From Phlegmacium glaucopus (lineage: Eukaryota; Basidiomycota; Agaricomycetes; Agaricales; Cortinariaceae): a stretch of DNA of 64,000 bases. The notes beneath the pieces are model-generated. The model saw only the letters and a program-made list of their open reading frames with translations. It was not told the DNA's origin and ran no database searches. A program made the translations under genes and the position numbers. The DNA is taken from the NCBI GenBank assembly GCA_015039465.1, contig MU129988.1, positions 319,745 to 383,744 of the forward strand. Reading direction: 5' to 3'. Shown here piece by piece: positions 44,897 to 56,774 of the stretch (positions are counted from its first letter, which is position 1; each line of letters opens with the position of its first letter).

Positions 44897-46773
44897 CTAC
44901 TGGTGCCATGCCGGATTATATGCTGGAGGCAATGTAACTGCAGTTGGACCGTCGGGAATTTCAACAACAATACCTGCATCTTCTTCGTGGGCAGTTCTCG
45001 CCGACTCACGGATAGCCGGTACAGAAGAACCAGCCTCTTGTGGGTGAGATGGTCTATGGTTTCTTGACGGGAGTGGCAGCGATGTAGGTAATAATCGTAC
45101 TATTGGGGAAGGTGTGCTGGTACTTGTCATTTGTGACAAGCCCGTGCTAGAACTGGAGAGTGTGTGCGCATGCGAAGTCATGGCATTTGTAGTAGACTCC
45201 ATGTCCGTGGTGAGGCTAAGCACATCGGAACCGGAAGTACCAGTTGCTGCCATTCGTCCCTTTTCGGGAAAACGGTAGCTAGTCGGCATCATTGGTGAGT
45301 CGGTACGTACACTTTGAGTCAGTCCTTTAGCGACGCTGGGCAGTAATGGATGAGTTGGAACAGTGTAAGGGACAGGCGTGTCTTCAGCGTCAGCTCGATG
45401 GCGTCGACGGCGTCGAATAAAGAATGCAACTGTGGCAACTATGGCCAAAACCAGTAGTCCTCCGATAATTCCTCCTACGATTGGTGCGATGGGAGTTTTG
45501 CTCTTACCTGTCCCAATGGAATCACCGCTTCCCACTGTCCCAGTGGAATTTCCACTTCCCACTGTCCCAGTAGAATTTCCACTTCCACCAGTGCCAGAAC
45601 CAGTCGTATTTGTAAAACTGCAGTGACATTAAAACATATTCTAGTCCATCAGATAAGTCGTACCTTTTTGTAGTCCTCACGACAGCATAATCGAAATAAA
45701 ATGGCCTGGCCACGTTGGAATCGCTGTTGGTGATCGTGACATTGTGGCTATCTTCTGACAACCCATCCATCAGATATAGAAGTGTTTGCGGGTGTTGCTG
45801 TTCGGGTGTTAGGTCGACCGCTGGACCTTGGAAGGTGCCGGGGGCTTGGGTATCCAGAGTGACGGTATAACGCGCATTTGTATAGTGTCCATACAACTCC
45901 TACACCTAAAGTTAGTACTGATTGAAATATATCTGGGGGGCTGCGTATAAGTGAACTTACAATACAACAACCTTGAAATTGAATTGTCACTTGCGCCTGC
46001 GCGACCGTCGTCTGATGGAGTGTATTTTGCAGCGCAGAACTAAAGGATATGGGTGACCAAGAGCCCTGTGGAGAATAAGTGATGGAGGAGGAGGAGGAAT
46101 CATCCAATGTTTCTTGAAAAGCCTGATCGCTTCATTTACGGGTAAGTGTATCGATATTTCTACTATAAGTCAATCTCACTCTAGTAGGCCAATGTGGCGT
46201 TCGATTGTGACGAAGTCAAGGTCGAAATATGGGCCGGTTGGCTCTACCACATTGGTAATTGTCACTTGGTGGTTTGTGTATGCCAGAGTGGCGGCTTGGA
46301 ACAGGGTCTGTTTAAACATATTGGTTTGGGAGAACCCATTTGCTGTGATCGGTGGGCCCTGATCGAGGTTAACTGTATAATTGCCATGATTGTCACGGAG
46401 AGCACTAGATGGTCCAATGATTAGGCAGACCTAGAGGATTCATGTGTAGAAAGAACCAACCCAAATAGCGATATGCCACTCGCTGTAGATGCAAGCAGTT
46501 ACAGGTTTGTATACGGAATGAACAATAACTAAATGACATACCAAGGAAATTGAGAGTTGCTGTAGCACCATTAATCTGAGTCACACGAAATGAGCCGTCA
46601 TAGTTTGCGGTAAAGCTGTCGTTGCTTGGACTGCCTGCATGGTTAATGTCAGTGCCCGCCCCCATGACGAGGGCAGAGGATATGACATACTAACCTTCTG
46701 TCCATTGTCCCGAGGAGTACACGATGAGGGGAGAGGCCTCTATAATTCGGAGAATCAGACTAATTGCCATCAT
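44897..46773 (-). CDS. Single-pass membrane protein with two jelly-roll-like ectodomains, copy A (signal-anchor exon disrupted)
   Basis: Exons read IVYSSGQWTEG, SNDSFTANYDGSFRVTQING (first domain), ALRDNHGNYTVNLDQGPPIT, NHQVTITNVVEPTGPYFDLD, then SITYSPQGSWSPISFSSALQ (second domain), YTVTLDTQAPGTFQGPAVDL and SHNVTITNSDSN, a Gly/Ser/Thr linker with three 9-aa GSGNSTGTV-type units, a TM helix (PIVGGIIGGLLVLAIVATVA) followed by RRRRRH, and a cytoplasmic tail rich in Ser/Pro. The ectodomain pattern matches the many agaricomycete surface proteins of this design; the ligand is unknown. The tail ends AWHQ at a TAG, shorter than copies B and C. A 4-nt gain between 46773 and the MTSRK exon (ATG at 46923) breaks the N-terminal signal, leaving MMAISLIL as start. 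Confidence 0.8.
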
Positions 46774-46923
46774 CAAACCCCAGACTCATAATAGTCACCC
46801 TGAAAAGTAAAGTTGAATAACATCCTCAATTGCCGATGTGAGAGCAAGGAACGATTTTTAGGCCTCCACCTCTAGTGAAGGTAAGAAGGAAGCAAAGGTA
46901 GGTTGTCACTTCCGAGAAGTCAT

Positions 46924-48108
46924 GTATCGAAGGATCCGAGTCAATCACATGGTGACTATTGCGCATCGTTTACCGAAAAACAATGCGGCTTCAATTGACA
47001 ATAATCTCTCCACCTGCTAGTAATAATAGCCAACCATCGATGTGTACGTTCGACTCTCTCTTAACCCATACTCCTCGGTGGACTCCCGGAGGTATGGGTC
47101 ATCTGAGAGATAAGGTTTTAGAGAGATATTAAAGCCCACGTAGCAATTGGTCGCTCCACAATCCTATGGGGTTTGAAAGAGCATGGGTTATCAGAGGTAT
47201 GGGTTATAGAAGAGTCGACTGTATATGTTTGATGTCCCCTTTGTATCCGCGAATTTGGGTATTTGAGGCGGGTATTTGGGGGCAGATTTTTGCCAAGTCA
47301 GGACAAATTAAGCAGAACTGTGGCTCATTATTTAATCACTATGTCCAACTGCATGAGGCTATGGAAGTTGCAACGGTGACAGCTTGCTTTTCTTGTTAGA
47401 AGAGTTGGATTGATCGACCAAAGAGCAACCCGACGCGCAAAATATGAGCGGAAAAAATTGCCTTTTTAGAATATCCCGTGACACATGTCTGTCCGGATCT
47501 GTGTATTTGAGGGGCAAAAATTTGGGCATTTGAGGGCGATTTTGGGTGACTTCCCGGACACCAACTATCGGTAGCTTCCTGGGGCCTGAAGCTCCTCTGA
47601 GGCTGGGAGTTCAATCTCTCCTTGGTGCAAAAATTAAGAATTTTCTTCCAGATACACACGGCAAATACTCAAGCTACCCAGCAGTCAGCAACATTGGCAA
47701 GTGTCACGGCAGTCCTAGATGTGGGCAACTTACTGGCCCCACATACAGCCGAAAGAAGCGTGAAGGAATGGTATAGTGTACAACTCGCGATAAATGAATA
47801 AACGAATAAAGAGAATACGTTAGAATGGTAGTATAGCACATTGATAACTTGACTGATACGCATATAGCAAGGAAGATCGGGGAAAGTAACAAAAAAGAGA
47901 GTGAGTGCGCAAGTCCAGACTAGCCTGAAGATGTTTGAAAACAACGGAGAAAGGTCGTAATTTGTGGTACCCGCAACTCTGAACCCAGAAATATAGGAAA
48001 GCATAAGAAAGAGGAGAAGAGGGCATCAAGGGAAAGAACCAATGTCCCATCTACCCATGGATAAATCAAGAGCAGCGAAAAGAATCTACACCCGAAGCAG
48101 TACATTTC
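46924..48108. other. Array spacer with pogo-like MITE and repeat block
   Basis: It contains the conserved upstream block of the membrane-protein gene (to about 46985), the MITE at 47047-47221, an unsupported ORF at 47166-47399, and from 47736 the array repeat leading into the broken CaaX gene copy. Confidence 0.55.
47047..47221. mobile_element. Pogo/Tc1-like MITE with TA target duplication
   Basis: Left end CGTTCGACTCTCTCTTAACC and right end GGGTTATAGAAGAGTCGACTG are imperfect inverted repeats about 26 nt long. TA flanks both sides (47045-47046, 47222-47223). There is no coding capacity in 175 bp. A left-end-plus-body copy lies at 52403-52560 and a left-end stub at about 56587-56613, each at the same place in its duplication unit, so the insertion predates those duplications. 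Confidence 0.65.
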
Positions 48109-49315
48109 TCACATGAAGATGCACTTACAGCACCCACCACTAACCTCGTCTGCTCCCTCCTCTGCTGTTGTACGGGCACCATACCCGCAAACGGCGCAAC
48201 AACTTGCATGTCTGGTGGAAGATACCGGGAAATTGGAGCAGGTGATGCCGAAGGTTGTTGCTTCGATTTCGATCCATTCAATTCTTCATGCATCGTAGGT
48301 AGTACCTCATTAGGCAGCTGTGGTCTCTGCCCGCTTCCATCTTGGTCCAATGGAATGGACTCGGAATCGTTTCGTGGTGGACGATATTTGGAATGGTTGT
48401 AACCGAACGTACCTGGCGCCTGCACAGAAAAACAACAAAGTGAGCAAAAAAACATTTGTATAAATATAGGTATAATGCAAACGATATAAGAGGGGAGAAA
48501 TTGACAGGCGGCAATCATAAGAAGAGGAAGAAGAGTGGGGACGGTCGCTACGCACAGGTGCAACGGTCTTGTCCACCTTTCTTTGGTTGTGGACTGCCAT
48601 CTGCATTCTCATAATGCTCATCCAAACTTTTCTTCCGTGCTACTACAGGCAGGACAACCTACCAAAATGAAAGAGCGAAAAAAAGGGTTAGGTCATTGAT
48701 GAAACATGACAGATAAAACATGCCTCATCCCAGTTTCCTTCTCTATGAACAGGTTGTGTCCAAGATGGTATAGCGTCTGCCATATCGTCATCCCCTTGAG
48801 CCCGGGTGTCGGATAATAAGCCACACTCTTCCTATTCTGTTGCCCATCTTGTTCCTTTCTGATGCCGTTGTCTTAGCTCTGGTCGCTTTTGAAGCGGTCG
48901 TACGTGATTTCTTGGATGCCGGAGACACAGCCCTTTTCTGAGCGGAGGTGGTAGGGAGAGTATTGCTAGTATATGTTTGTTGGCGAGGATGTGAAGAAGA
49001 GGTGGTGGATGGCGGAGATGGGGTTTTAGAGGAAGAAGATAGCTGGGAGGTTCGCTAGCTCCACGTGTCATTGGAGCTGGGGTTGGAGATCTTGTTGTTG
49101 ACCGACAAGATTCAGAGGAGCATCTGGGGGAAGAGGGTGCAGGTATTCGTGAGGGATGTGCGGATTGTTGTTGGTGCTGCCGTGAAGATGGTCGAGGTAT
49201 CATGCTGAGTAGTATAGGTGTGGGCATCAAGCTCCACGCCTCGTATGTGGCAGGCGTTGGTATCCATGGTTCTGGTATAGGAGTGGGATTATCCAGTATG
49301 TAGGCGTATGGCCGA
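48109..49315 (-). pseudogene. Truncated, frameshifted copy of the CaaX-box gene
   Basis: Homologous to the 3' half of the gene at 59940-62434. Begins (5') near 49315 at PYAYI.DNPTPIPEPWIPTP, continues MIPRPSSRQHQQQSAHPSRI and RSPTPAPMTRGAS, then shifts frame at about 49050 and meets a TGA/TAA-containing frame. The downstream exon (HSKYRPPRNDSESIPLDQDG, QQQPSASPAP region) and the C-terminus CCKCIFM are still recognisable. The first ~340 codons are missing, with unrelated spacer DNA upstream. It is almost certainly not functional. Confidence 0.8.
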
Positions 49316-49966
49316 GTTCACTTGTTGATCAAGCCATAACACTACCATACAAAACGGGGCACTTTATGTATGTACTATATGCACGCTAACTTGCAAACAA
49401 CAGGATATCATTCATTTTTTTAAAATACGTTACGTGAAAATATCTTATGAGATGATATATATGTCACCTTAGGCAATTACAGTGACCATTATCAATGTCA
49501 AGTCGATGACGAACGATTGTGATGCAAGTCAAGGCCTCAGTCGTTATAAAATCCTGAGGCCGGGTAATATGTGACCTTCAACTTTGCCTTTATCTCATAA
49601 TCTACTAAGGAAACAACAGGAGCAGATTCTGGGTTGCGGTGAATAAATTATGAAGGTCGGGGGGTGAAACTGTATCATACAACAGTTCCTAGCCTTGATA
49701 GTCTTAGGCTCCCCTTTTCATGAAAGCACTAGTGGTAGGACAACTAATATCAGAAGAAAATAGACATGTGCATGGATCTAATCTGAATCAGTTCTGACAA
49801 TTTCAGATTGAATTGATTTATTTTTATTCCAAGCTATTATATGCCAGTGTCAAATATATATCTTCTTCATGGGGATAAATAACTATATGATCACGACAAT
49901 ACAGGAAATAGAGCTAAGCTACCCCGAAGTTAAATAACAGTACATCATCGTCTATCAACGAATTGT
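49316..49966. other. Array spacer, no gene seen
   Basis: AT-rich DNA. Bases about 49680-49890 match 53845-54060, the 3' flank of copy C, including ACAACAGTTCCTAGCC and GAAAGCACTAGTGGTAG. This indicates copies B and C share an ancestor including the 3' flank. Confidence 0.5.
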
Positions 49967-51989
49967 TCAATTATTGGCCTGACTTCTTCTTTCCTCCTGG
50001 TGCCATGCCGGATTATATGCTGGAGGCAATGTAACTGCAGTTGGACCGTCGGAATTTTCAACAACAATACCTGCATCTTCTTCGTGGGCAGTTCTCGCCG
50101 ACTCACGGATAGCCGGTACAGAAAGACCAGCTTCTTGTGGGTAAGATGGCCTATGGTTTCTCGATGGGAGTGGCGGCGATGTAGGTAACGATTGTGCTAT
50201 TGGGGAAGGTGTGCTAGTACTTGTCATTTGTGACAAGGCCGTGCTAGAACTGAAGAGTGTGTGCGCATGCGAACTCATGGCATTTGTGGTAGACTCCATG
50301 TCCGCGGTGAGGCTAAGCGCATCGGAACTGGAAGTGGTACCAGTTGCTGTCATTTCAAGTTGTCCCTTTTCGAGAAAACGGTAGCTAGTCGGGATCATTG
50401 GTGAGTCGGTACGTACACTTTGAGTCAGTCCTTCGGCGACGTTGGGCAGTGGTGCATGAGTCGGAACAATGTAAGGGACAAGTGTATATTCAGCGGTGTC
50501 AGCTCGGTGGCGTCGGCGGCGTCGACGGCGTCGAATAAAGAATGCAACTATGGCAAGTATAGCCAAAACCAGTAGCAGTAGCCCTCCGACAATTCCTCCT
50601 ACGATTGGTGCGATGGGAGTTTCCTTCCCACTGGAATTTCCACCTCCCCCTGTGCCAGAACCAGTCGTATTTGTAAAACTGCAGCGACATTAAAATATAT
50701 TCTAGTCCATTAAATAAGTCATACTTATTTGTAGTCCACACGACAGCATAATCAAAGTAAAATGGCCTCGCCACGTTGGAATCGCTGTTGGTGATCGTGA
50801 CATTGTGGCTAACTTCTGACAACCCATCCATCAGATATAGGAGTGTTTTCGGGTGTTGCTGTTCAGGTGTTAGGTCGACCGCTAGGCCTTGGAAGGTGAC
50901 GGGGGCTTGGGTATCCAGAGTGACAGTATAGCGCGCATTTGCATAGTGTCCATACAACTCCTACAACTAAAGTTAGTACTGATTGAAATATATCTGGGGG
51001 GCTGCGTATAAGTGAACTTACAATACAACAGCCTTGAAACTGAATTGTCACTTGCGCTTGTGCGACCGTCGTCTGATGGAGTGTATTTTGCATCGCAGAA
51101 CTAGAGGGTATGGGTGACCAAGCGCCCTGTGGAGAATAAGTGATGGAGGAGGAGGAATTATCATCCAATGTTGCTTGAGAAGGCTGGTCACTTCATTTAC
51201 GGGTAAGTGTATCGATATTTCTACTATAAGTCAATCTCACTTTGGTAGGCCAATGTGGCGTTCGATTGTGACGAAGTCAAGGTCGAAATATGAGCCGGTT
51301 GGCTCTACCATATTGGTAATTGTCACTTGGTGGTATGTGTATGCCAAACTGGCGGCTTGAAACAGGGGCTGTTTAAACATATTGGCTTTGGAGAACCCAT
51401 TTTCTGTGATCTGAGGGTCCTGATCGAGGTTAACCGCATAATTGCCATGATTGTCACGGAGAGCACTAGATGGTCAAATGATTAGGCAGACCTAGAGGAT
51501 CCATGTGTAGAAAGAACCAACCCAAATAGTGATATGCCACTCGCTGTAGATGCAAGCAGTTACGGGTTTGTAAACAGAATGACGATAGCTAAAGCAATCA
51601 GTGACATACCAAGGAAATTAAGAGTTGCTGTGGCGCCATTAATCTGAGTCACACGAAATGAGCCGTCGTAGTATATGGCCGAGGGGTCCTCGCTTGGACT
51701 GCCTACATGATTAATGTCAGTGCCCGCCCCATGACGAGGGTAGAGGATATGACATACTAACCTTCTGCCCATTGTCCCGAGGAGTACACAATGAGAGGAG
51801 AGGCCTCTATAATTCGGAGAATCAGACTAATTGCTATCATCAAACGCCAGATAATAGTCACCCTGAAAAGTAAAATCCATTAACATCCTCAATTGCCAAT
51901 GTGAGAGCAAGGAACGGTTTTTAGGCCTCCGCCTTAGTAGTGAAGGTAAGAAGGAAGCAAAAGATAGATTGTCACTTCCGAGAAGTCAT
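49967..51989 (-). CDS. Single-pass membrane protein with two jelly-roll-like ectodomains, copy B (complete)
   Basis: The first exon MTSRK starts at the ATG at 51989 and splices to VTIIWRLMIAISLILRIIEA, a complete N-terminal signal or anchor. Ectodomain 1 reads SGQWTEG, YYDGSFRVTQINGATATLNF and HGNYAVNLDQDPQITENGFS; ectodomain 2 reads SITYSPQGAWSPIPSSSAMQ, ITNSDSNVARPFYFDYAVVW. The Gly/Ser linker is the shortest of the four copies (GSGTGGGGNSSG). The TM helix (LLLLVLAILAIVAF-like) is followed by nine basic residues RRRRRRRRH, then a Ser/Thr-rich cytosolic tail ending EERRSQANN. Stop at 49967. All exons I checked are open. It is probably plasma-membrane exposed; the ligand and signalling role are unknown. 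Confidence 0.82.
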
Positions 51990-53397
51990 GTAGCGAAGGA
52001 TCCGAGTCAATCACATGGTGACTATTGCGCAGCGCCCATCGTGAGTATATACCATTTTCAGCACCTCAGAACTCACTCCACCCTCTCACACTCGTTCACT
52101 GAGAAGCGATGCGGCGTCCACCTGTTAGTAATAATAGCCAACCATCGATGCGTGGTGATTTTTCCGCTTGTCAATGATCTTGTAACGTTCTTTGAAAAGT
52201 ATACGAATGACTGGTTGACTTTTTTTCCTGAGAGCATTGATGTAATACTTCATATTACTTTCCGGTGGCTCATCTATTAATTTGTTATTGAGAGTATGCT
52301 CAAATTATTTTTAGATACATACATATCCCATGATCCATGGGACATTCGCCACATAATGATTAATGGGGATAATATCCAATACCATAGCATACAACCTGTG
52401 TATGGTCGACTCCCTTAATCCATACTACCTTGGTGGACTGGAGGTATGGGTCATCTGAGAGATAGGGTTTTAGAGAGATATTAAAGCCTGCTGCCTGCAT
52501 AGCAACTTGGTCACTCCAGAATCCTATGGAGTTTTAAAGAGTATGGGTTATCAGAGGTACAGGGGGTATGCACACACAAACTCAGATACTTACACGTTTT
52601 CGTGCGGCAAACAAGGCCGATGATCACCATCAACACGTGCAATCACGGAAGTTACCGGCAAGTCTTGCGTTACCTTTGACCGCTTGTAAGAACGAGCCCT
52701 AGGCCAAAGGGGACTCGTCATGTTCAAGAGAGGGTCAAAAAAAAAAAGGAATTTAACAGCAATTGGTCCTAAGATGGGGGTTTATTAAGCGTGCAGGAAC
52801 AGGATATACTTAGTATAATAATACTAAAATAGGGGTATTGCTAAAAAAGATCCAGAGAAATAAAGGGTCAGGGGGTTCACAAAGGTTCCTACAGGCCCCA
52901 CATACAGCCGAAAGAACCATGAAGGAATGGTATATCGTACAACTCGTGATGAATGAATAAAGAGAATACATTAGAACTAGGCGTCGACTGGCGTCGACAT
53001 GAAACCTTGCTGGATTTCTAAGGACTTTGAACTTAGTTCACACGTTAACATTCTGCTGACGCTAGCCATTGCAATCAGACTAATATATATCTAAAACCGA
53101 GACACTAAGAAGTTCTAATGGCATGACATGCATAGGGTGTAGTGGTGGTTGCACTTGAAGCTTGAAGGAGGAAAGGGAACGGATCATTGTAAATGACTCG
53201 GTCAACTTTTATCGTGCGTTCCATCGCTCGTTTTGCAGGCCGGACGCTGAATATAGCTGGCGAACAGATTCTGGGGGCTCAAATCATTTATATTTTGAGT
53301 CCATATGTTATCAACTTTTCGGTGTTTTTAAAACGTTGAGCCATGAACGAAATCATATTGTATTTGTTTATATTATCTCATGAAGGTGCAAAACAAC

Positions 53398-53442
53398 AAA
53401 TGTGTAATTTAGACCGGGTGGAAACCTTGCTTTACAGCAAGG
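53398..53442 (-). repeat. Inverted copy of the dispersed palindromic repeat
   Basis: The reverse complement of this stretch matches 30081-30127 (CACCTTGCTGTAAAGCAAGG, then TAAATTACACA) with few changes. It is an isolated copy inside the array spacer. Confidence 0.5.
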
Positions 53443-53558
53443 TGAACTTTGTCGTCGTTCTTCACTGATCATGTGACGACTACGACGCTCATTTCAATCA
53501 AATGTTATATACCGAGTCGTAAAAGGCCTTCGAAGAGTCCAACTCAAAGCAACAATCC

Positions 53559-53703
53559 ATGACAACCTTATCTGGTCGTCTGCAAAATCTGTTCAGGATC
53601 GTTCTTCTTCCCCCCAGTATTGATGAGGTGGAGATGATAGTGTTGATCGGTGTGTTAATCATCATAAAAGCGACATTTCAAACCTACCATAGATTTGTCA
53701 GGT
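53559..53703 (+). CDS. Possible short membrane peptide (47 aa), weak support
   Basis: ATG at 53559 (MTTLSGRLQNLFRIVLLPPS) with a hydrophobic segment MIVLIGVLIIIKATF, stop TAA at 53701-53703. A GTAATT donor-like site overlaps the stop, so it could be a first exon leading to the frame at 53695-53952. No family recognised. It may be a remnant of a gene caught in the array duplication. Confidence 0.2.
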
Positions 53704-54131
53704 AATTTGATGAAGAAAAGAATAGAAAATGGGTCACTAACTCACATTTTGTCTACTATATCCAATGCAACAACTGGATTGGGCCTAATCCAAAGGTTCA
53801 TCGAGTACATCAGTCCAACAGCGTCAACGAACGAAATAGTGAAACGTATCATACAACAGTTCCTAGCCTTCAAGTTGATAATACCATCTCCCTTAGGCTC
53901 CCCATTTCATGAAAGCACTAGTGGTAGAACAACTAAGATCAGAAGAAAGTAGACGTGCATGGATCTAACCAGTTCTGACAATTTCAGGTTGAATTTATTC
54001 CAAGCTATTATATGTTCAAGTATATATCTTCTTGATAGGGATAAATAACTATATGATTACAACAATACAGGAAATAGAACTAAACCACCGTCAAGTTAAA
54101 TAACAGTACATCATGTCTATCAATGAATACT

Positions 54132-56040
54132 TCAATTACTGGCCTGACTTCTTCTTTCCTCCTGGTGCCATGCCAGATTATATGCTGGAGGCAATGTAAC
54201 TGCAGTTGGACCGTCGGAATTTTCAACAACAATACCTGCATCTTCTTCGTGGGCAACCTCTGGTGGGTGAGATGGCCTATGGCCTTTTGACGGGAGTGGC
54301 GGTGATGTAGGTAGCAATCGTGCTATTGGGGAATGTGTGCTGGGACTTGTCATTTGTGACAAGCCCGTGCTAGAACCGGAGAGTGTGCGCACATGCAAAG
54401 TCATGGCATTTGTGGCAGACTCTGTGTCCGCGGTGGGACTAAGCGCATCAGAACTGGAAGTACCAGTTGCTGTCATTCGTCCCATTGCGGGAAAACGGTA
54501 GCTAGTCGAGATCGTCGATGAGTCGGTGCGTACACTTTGAGTCAGTCCTTCGGCGACGTTGGGCAGTGGTGCATGAGTTGGAACAATGTAAGGGACAGGT
54601 GTGTGTTCGGGGTCGATTTCAAAAAATTTTAAACCGTCAGCCTGAGCTCGATGGCGTCGACGGCGTCGAATAAAGAATGCAACGATGGCAAGTATGGCCA
54701 AAACCAGTAGTCCTCCGATAATTCCTCCTACGATTGGTACGATGGGAGTTTTGCTCTCACCTGTCCCAATGGAACCACCGCTTCCCACTGTCCCAGTGGA
54801 ATTTCCACTTCCCACTGTCCCAGTAGAATTTCCACTTCCCCCTGTCCCAGTGGAATTTCCACTTCCACCAGTGCCAGAACCAGTCGCATTTGTAAAACTG
54901 CAGTGACATTAAAACATATTCTAGTCCATCAGATAAGTCGTACCTTTTTGTAGTCCTCACGACAGCATAATCGAAATAAAATGGCCTGGCCACGTTGGAA
55001 TCGCTGTTGGTGATCGTGACATTGTGGCTATCTTCTGACAACCCATCCATCAGATATAGAAGTGTTTGCGGGTGTTGCTGTTCGGGTGTTAGGTCGACCG
55101 CTGGACCTTGGAAGGTGACGGGGGCTTGGGTATCCAGAGTGACGGTATAACGCGCATTTGTATAGTGTCCATACAACTCCTACAACTAAAGTTAGTACTG
55201 ATTGAAATATATCTGGGGGGCTGCGTATAAGTGAACTTACAATACAACAACCTTGAAATTGAATTGTCACTTGCGCCTGCGCGACCGTCGTCTGATGGAG
55301 TGTATTTTGCAGCGCAGAACTAAAGGGTATGGGTGACCAAGAGCCCTGTGGAGAATAAGTGATGGAGGAGGAGGAGGAATCATCCAATGTTTCTTGAAAA
55401 GCCTGATCGCTTCATTTACGGGTAAGTGTATCGATATTTCTACTATAAGTCAATCTCACTCTGGTAGGCCAATGTGGCGTTCGATTGTGACGAAGTCAAG
55501 GTCGAAATATGGGCCGGTTGGCTCTACCACATTGGTAATTGTCACTTGGTGGTTTGTGTATGCCAGAGTGGCGGCTTGGAACAGGGTCTGTTTAAATATA
55601 TTGGTTTGGGAGAACCCATTTGCTGTGATCGGTGGGCCCTGATCGAGGTTAACCGTATAATTGCCATGATTGTCACGGAGAGCACTAGACGGTCCAATGA
55701 TTAGGCAGACCTAGAGGATTCATGTGTAGAAAGAACCAACCCAAATAGTGATATGCCACTCGCTGTAGATGCAAGCAGTTACGGGTTTGCATACAGAATG
55801 AATAGTAACTAAATGACATACCAAGGAAATTGAGAGTTGCTGTGGCACCATTAATCTGAGTCACACGAAATGAGCCGTCATAGTTTGCGGTAAAGGTGTC
55901 GTTGCTTGGACTGCCTGCATGATTAATATCAGTGCCCGCCTCCATGACGAGGGTAGAGGCTAACCTTCTGTCCATTGTCCCGACGAGTACACGATGAGAG
56001 GAGAGGCCTCTATAATTTGGAGAATCAGACTAATTGCCAT
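54132..56040 (-). CDS. Single-pass membrane protein with two jelly-roll-like ectodomains, copy C (signal exon lost)
   Basis: Same exon plan as copies A, B and D: SNDTFTANYDGSFRVTQING, QETLDDSSSSSITYSPQGSW, TVTLDTQAPVTFQGPAVDLT, TM helix VGGIIGGLLVLAILAIVAFF and RRRRRH. It has the longest Gly/Ser/Thr linker, four 9-aa units from a 27-bp tandem repeat (54770-54880). A 15-nt-scale insertion after RRRRRH adds LKFFEIDPEH near 54610-54640, probably a retained intron or new coding sequence. The tail lacks the segment between SHPPE and AHEEDAGI present in the others. The MTSRK exon upstream is deleted and a TGA stands in the signal frame, so translation would begin at MAISLIL (56040), probably without normal membrane insertion. 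Confidence 0.78.
54770..54880 (-). repeat. 27-bp coding minisatellite in the membrane-protein linker
   Basis: Units of CCCACTGTCCCAGTGGAATT plus seven bases encode GSGNSTGTV on the minus strand. There are four units here, about three in copy A (45525-45595) and D (57400-57470), and only one degenerate unit in copy B. The copy number differs between otherwise very similar genes, so this is a fast-changing spacer length. Confidence 0.75.
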
Positions 56041-56774
56041 GATTCATCAAACCGAGATGATAGTTACCTTGAAAAGTAAAATTGAATAACATCCTCAATT
56101 GCAGATGTGAGAGCAAGGAACGGTTTTTAGGGCTTCACGTCTAGTGAAGGTAAGAAGGAAGCAGAGATAGATATGTAGCAAAGGACCCGGGTCAATCGCA
56201 TGGTGACTATTGCGCTGCACCCATCGTTTATATATCGGTGAACATCTTTCTTCACTGATCATGTGACGACAGGCTGTACAGCCACGGCTTGCTGTGTTTG
56301 TGTTTCAATTCCAAGTTGACAACCACCTGCTAGTAATAAATAGCCGGCCATCGATGCGTAACGAATTTTCCACTTGTCAATAATCTTGTAGCGTTCTTTA
56401 AAAAGTCTACGAATGACTGGTTGACTTTTTTTTCTGAGAGCATTGCTGTAATACTCTTTGTATTACTTGGCTCGTCTACAGTATTACGCTTTCGTGATTA
56501 TTTTTAGACACATACAGCCTTGGCGGCTTGGCCCCACATGATGATTGATGGGGATAATATCCAATACCATAGCAATACAACCTGTGTATGATCGACTCTC
56601 TCTTAACCCGTACTGTTGAGGTGTGCGAGTTTCGACTCCTAAATTTCATCTTATTATTAAGTCAATCATATGATCACGGCAATACAGGAATAGAGCTAAA
56701 CCACCGTCAAGTTTAATAGTAGTACATCATGTCTATCAACGAGTACTTCAATTATTTGCCTGACTTCTTCTTTC
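56041..56774. other. Array spacer between copies C and D
   Basis: It starts with the decayed upstream block of copy C. It includes a MITE left-end stub at about 56587-56613 and the 3' flank of copy D. No gene. Confidence 0.5.

Larger units (their letters stand above)
51990..54131. other. Array spacer between copies B and C
   Basis: It holds the promoter of copy B, the truncated MITE copy (52403-52560), the array repeat block (52724-52975), the inverted copy of the 30-kb dispersed repeat (53398-53442) and a short ORF at 53559-53703. Apart from that ORF no gene was seen. Confidence 0.5.

Noticed and set aside
46114..46424. Plus-strand ORFs repeated in every array unit
   Set aside because: They are antisense to the first ectodomain exon of the membrane-protein copies, and repetition reflects gene duplication.
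54685..54906. Plus-strand ORF with PLPTVPVEFPLP repeats
   Set aside because: It is the antisense reading of the 27-bp linker repeat; similar ORFs occur opposite the other copies.
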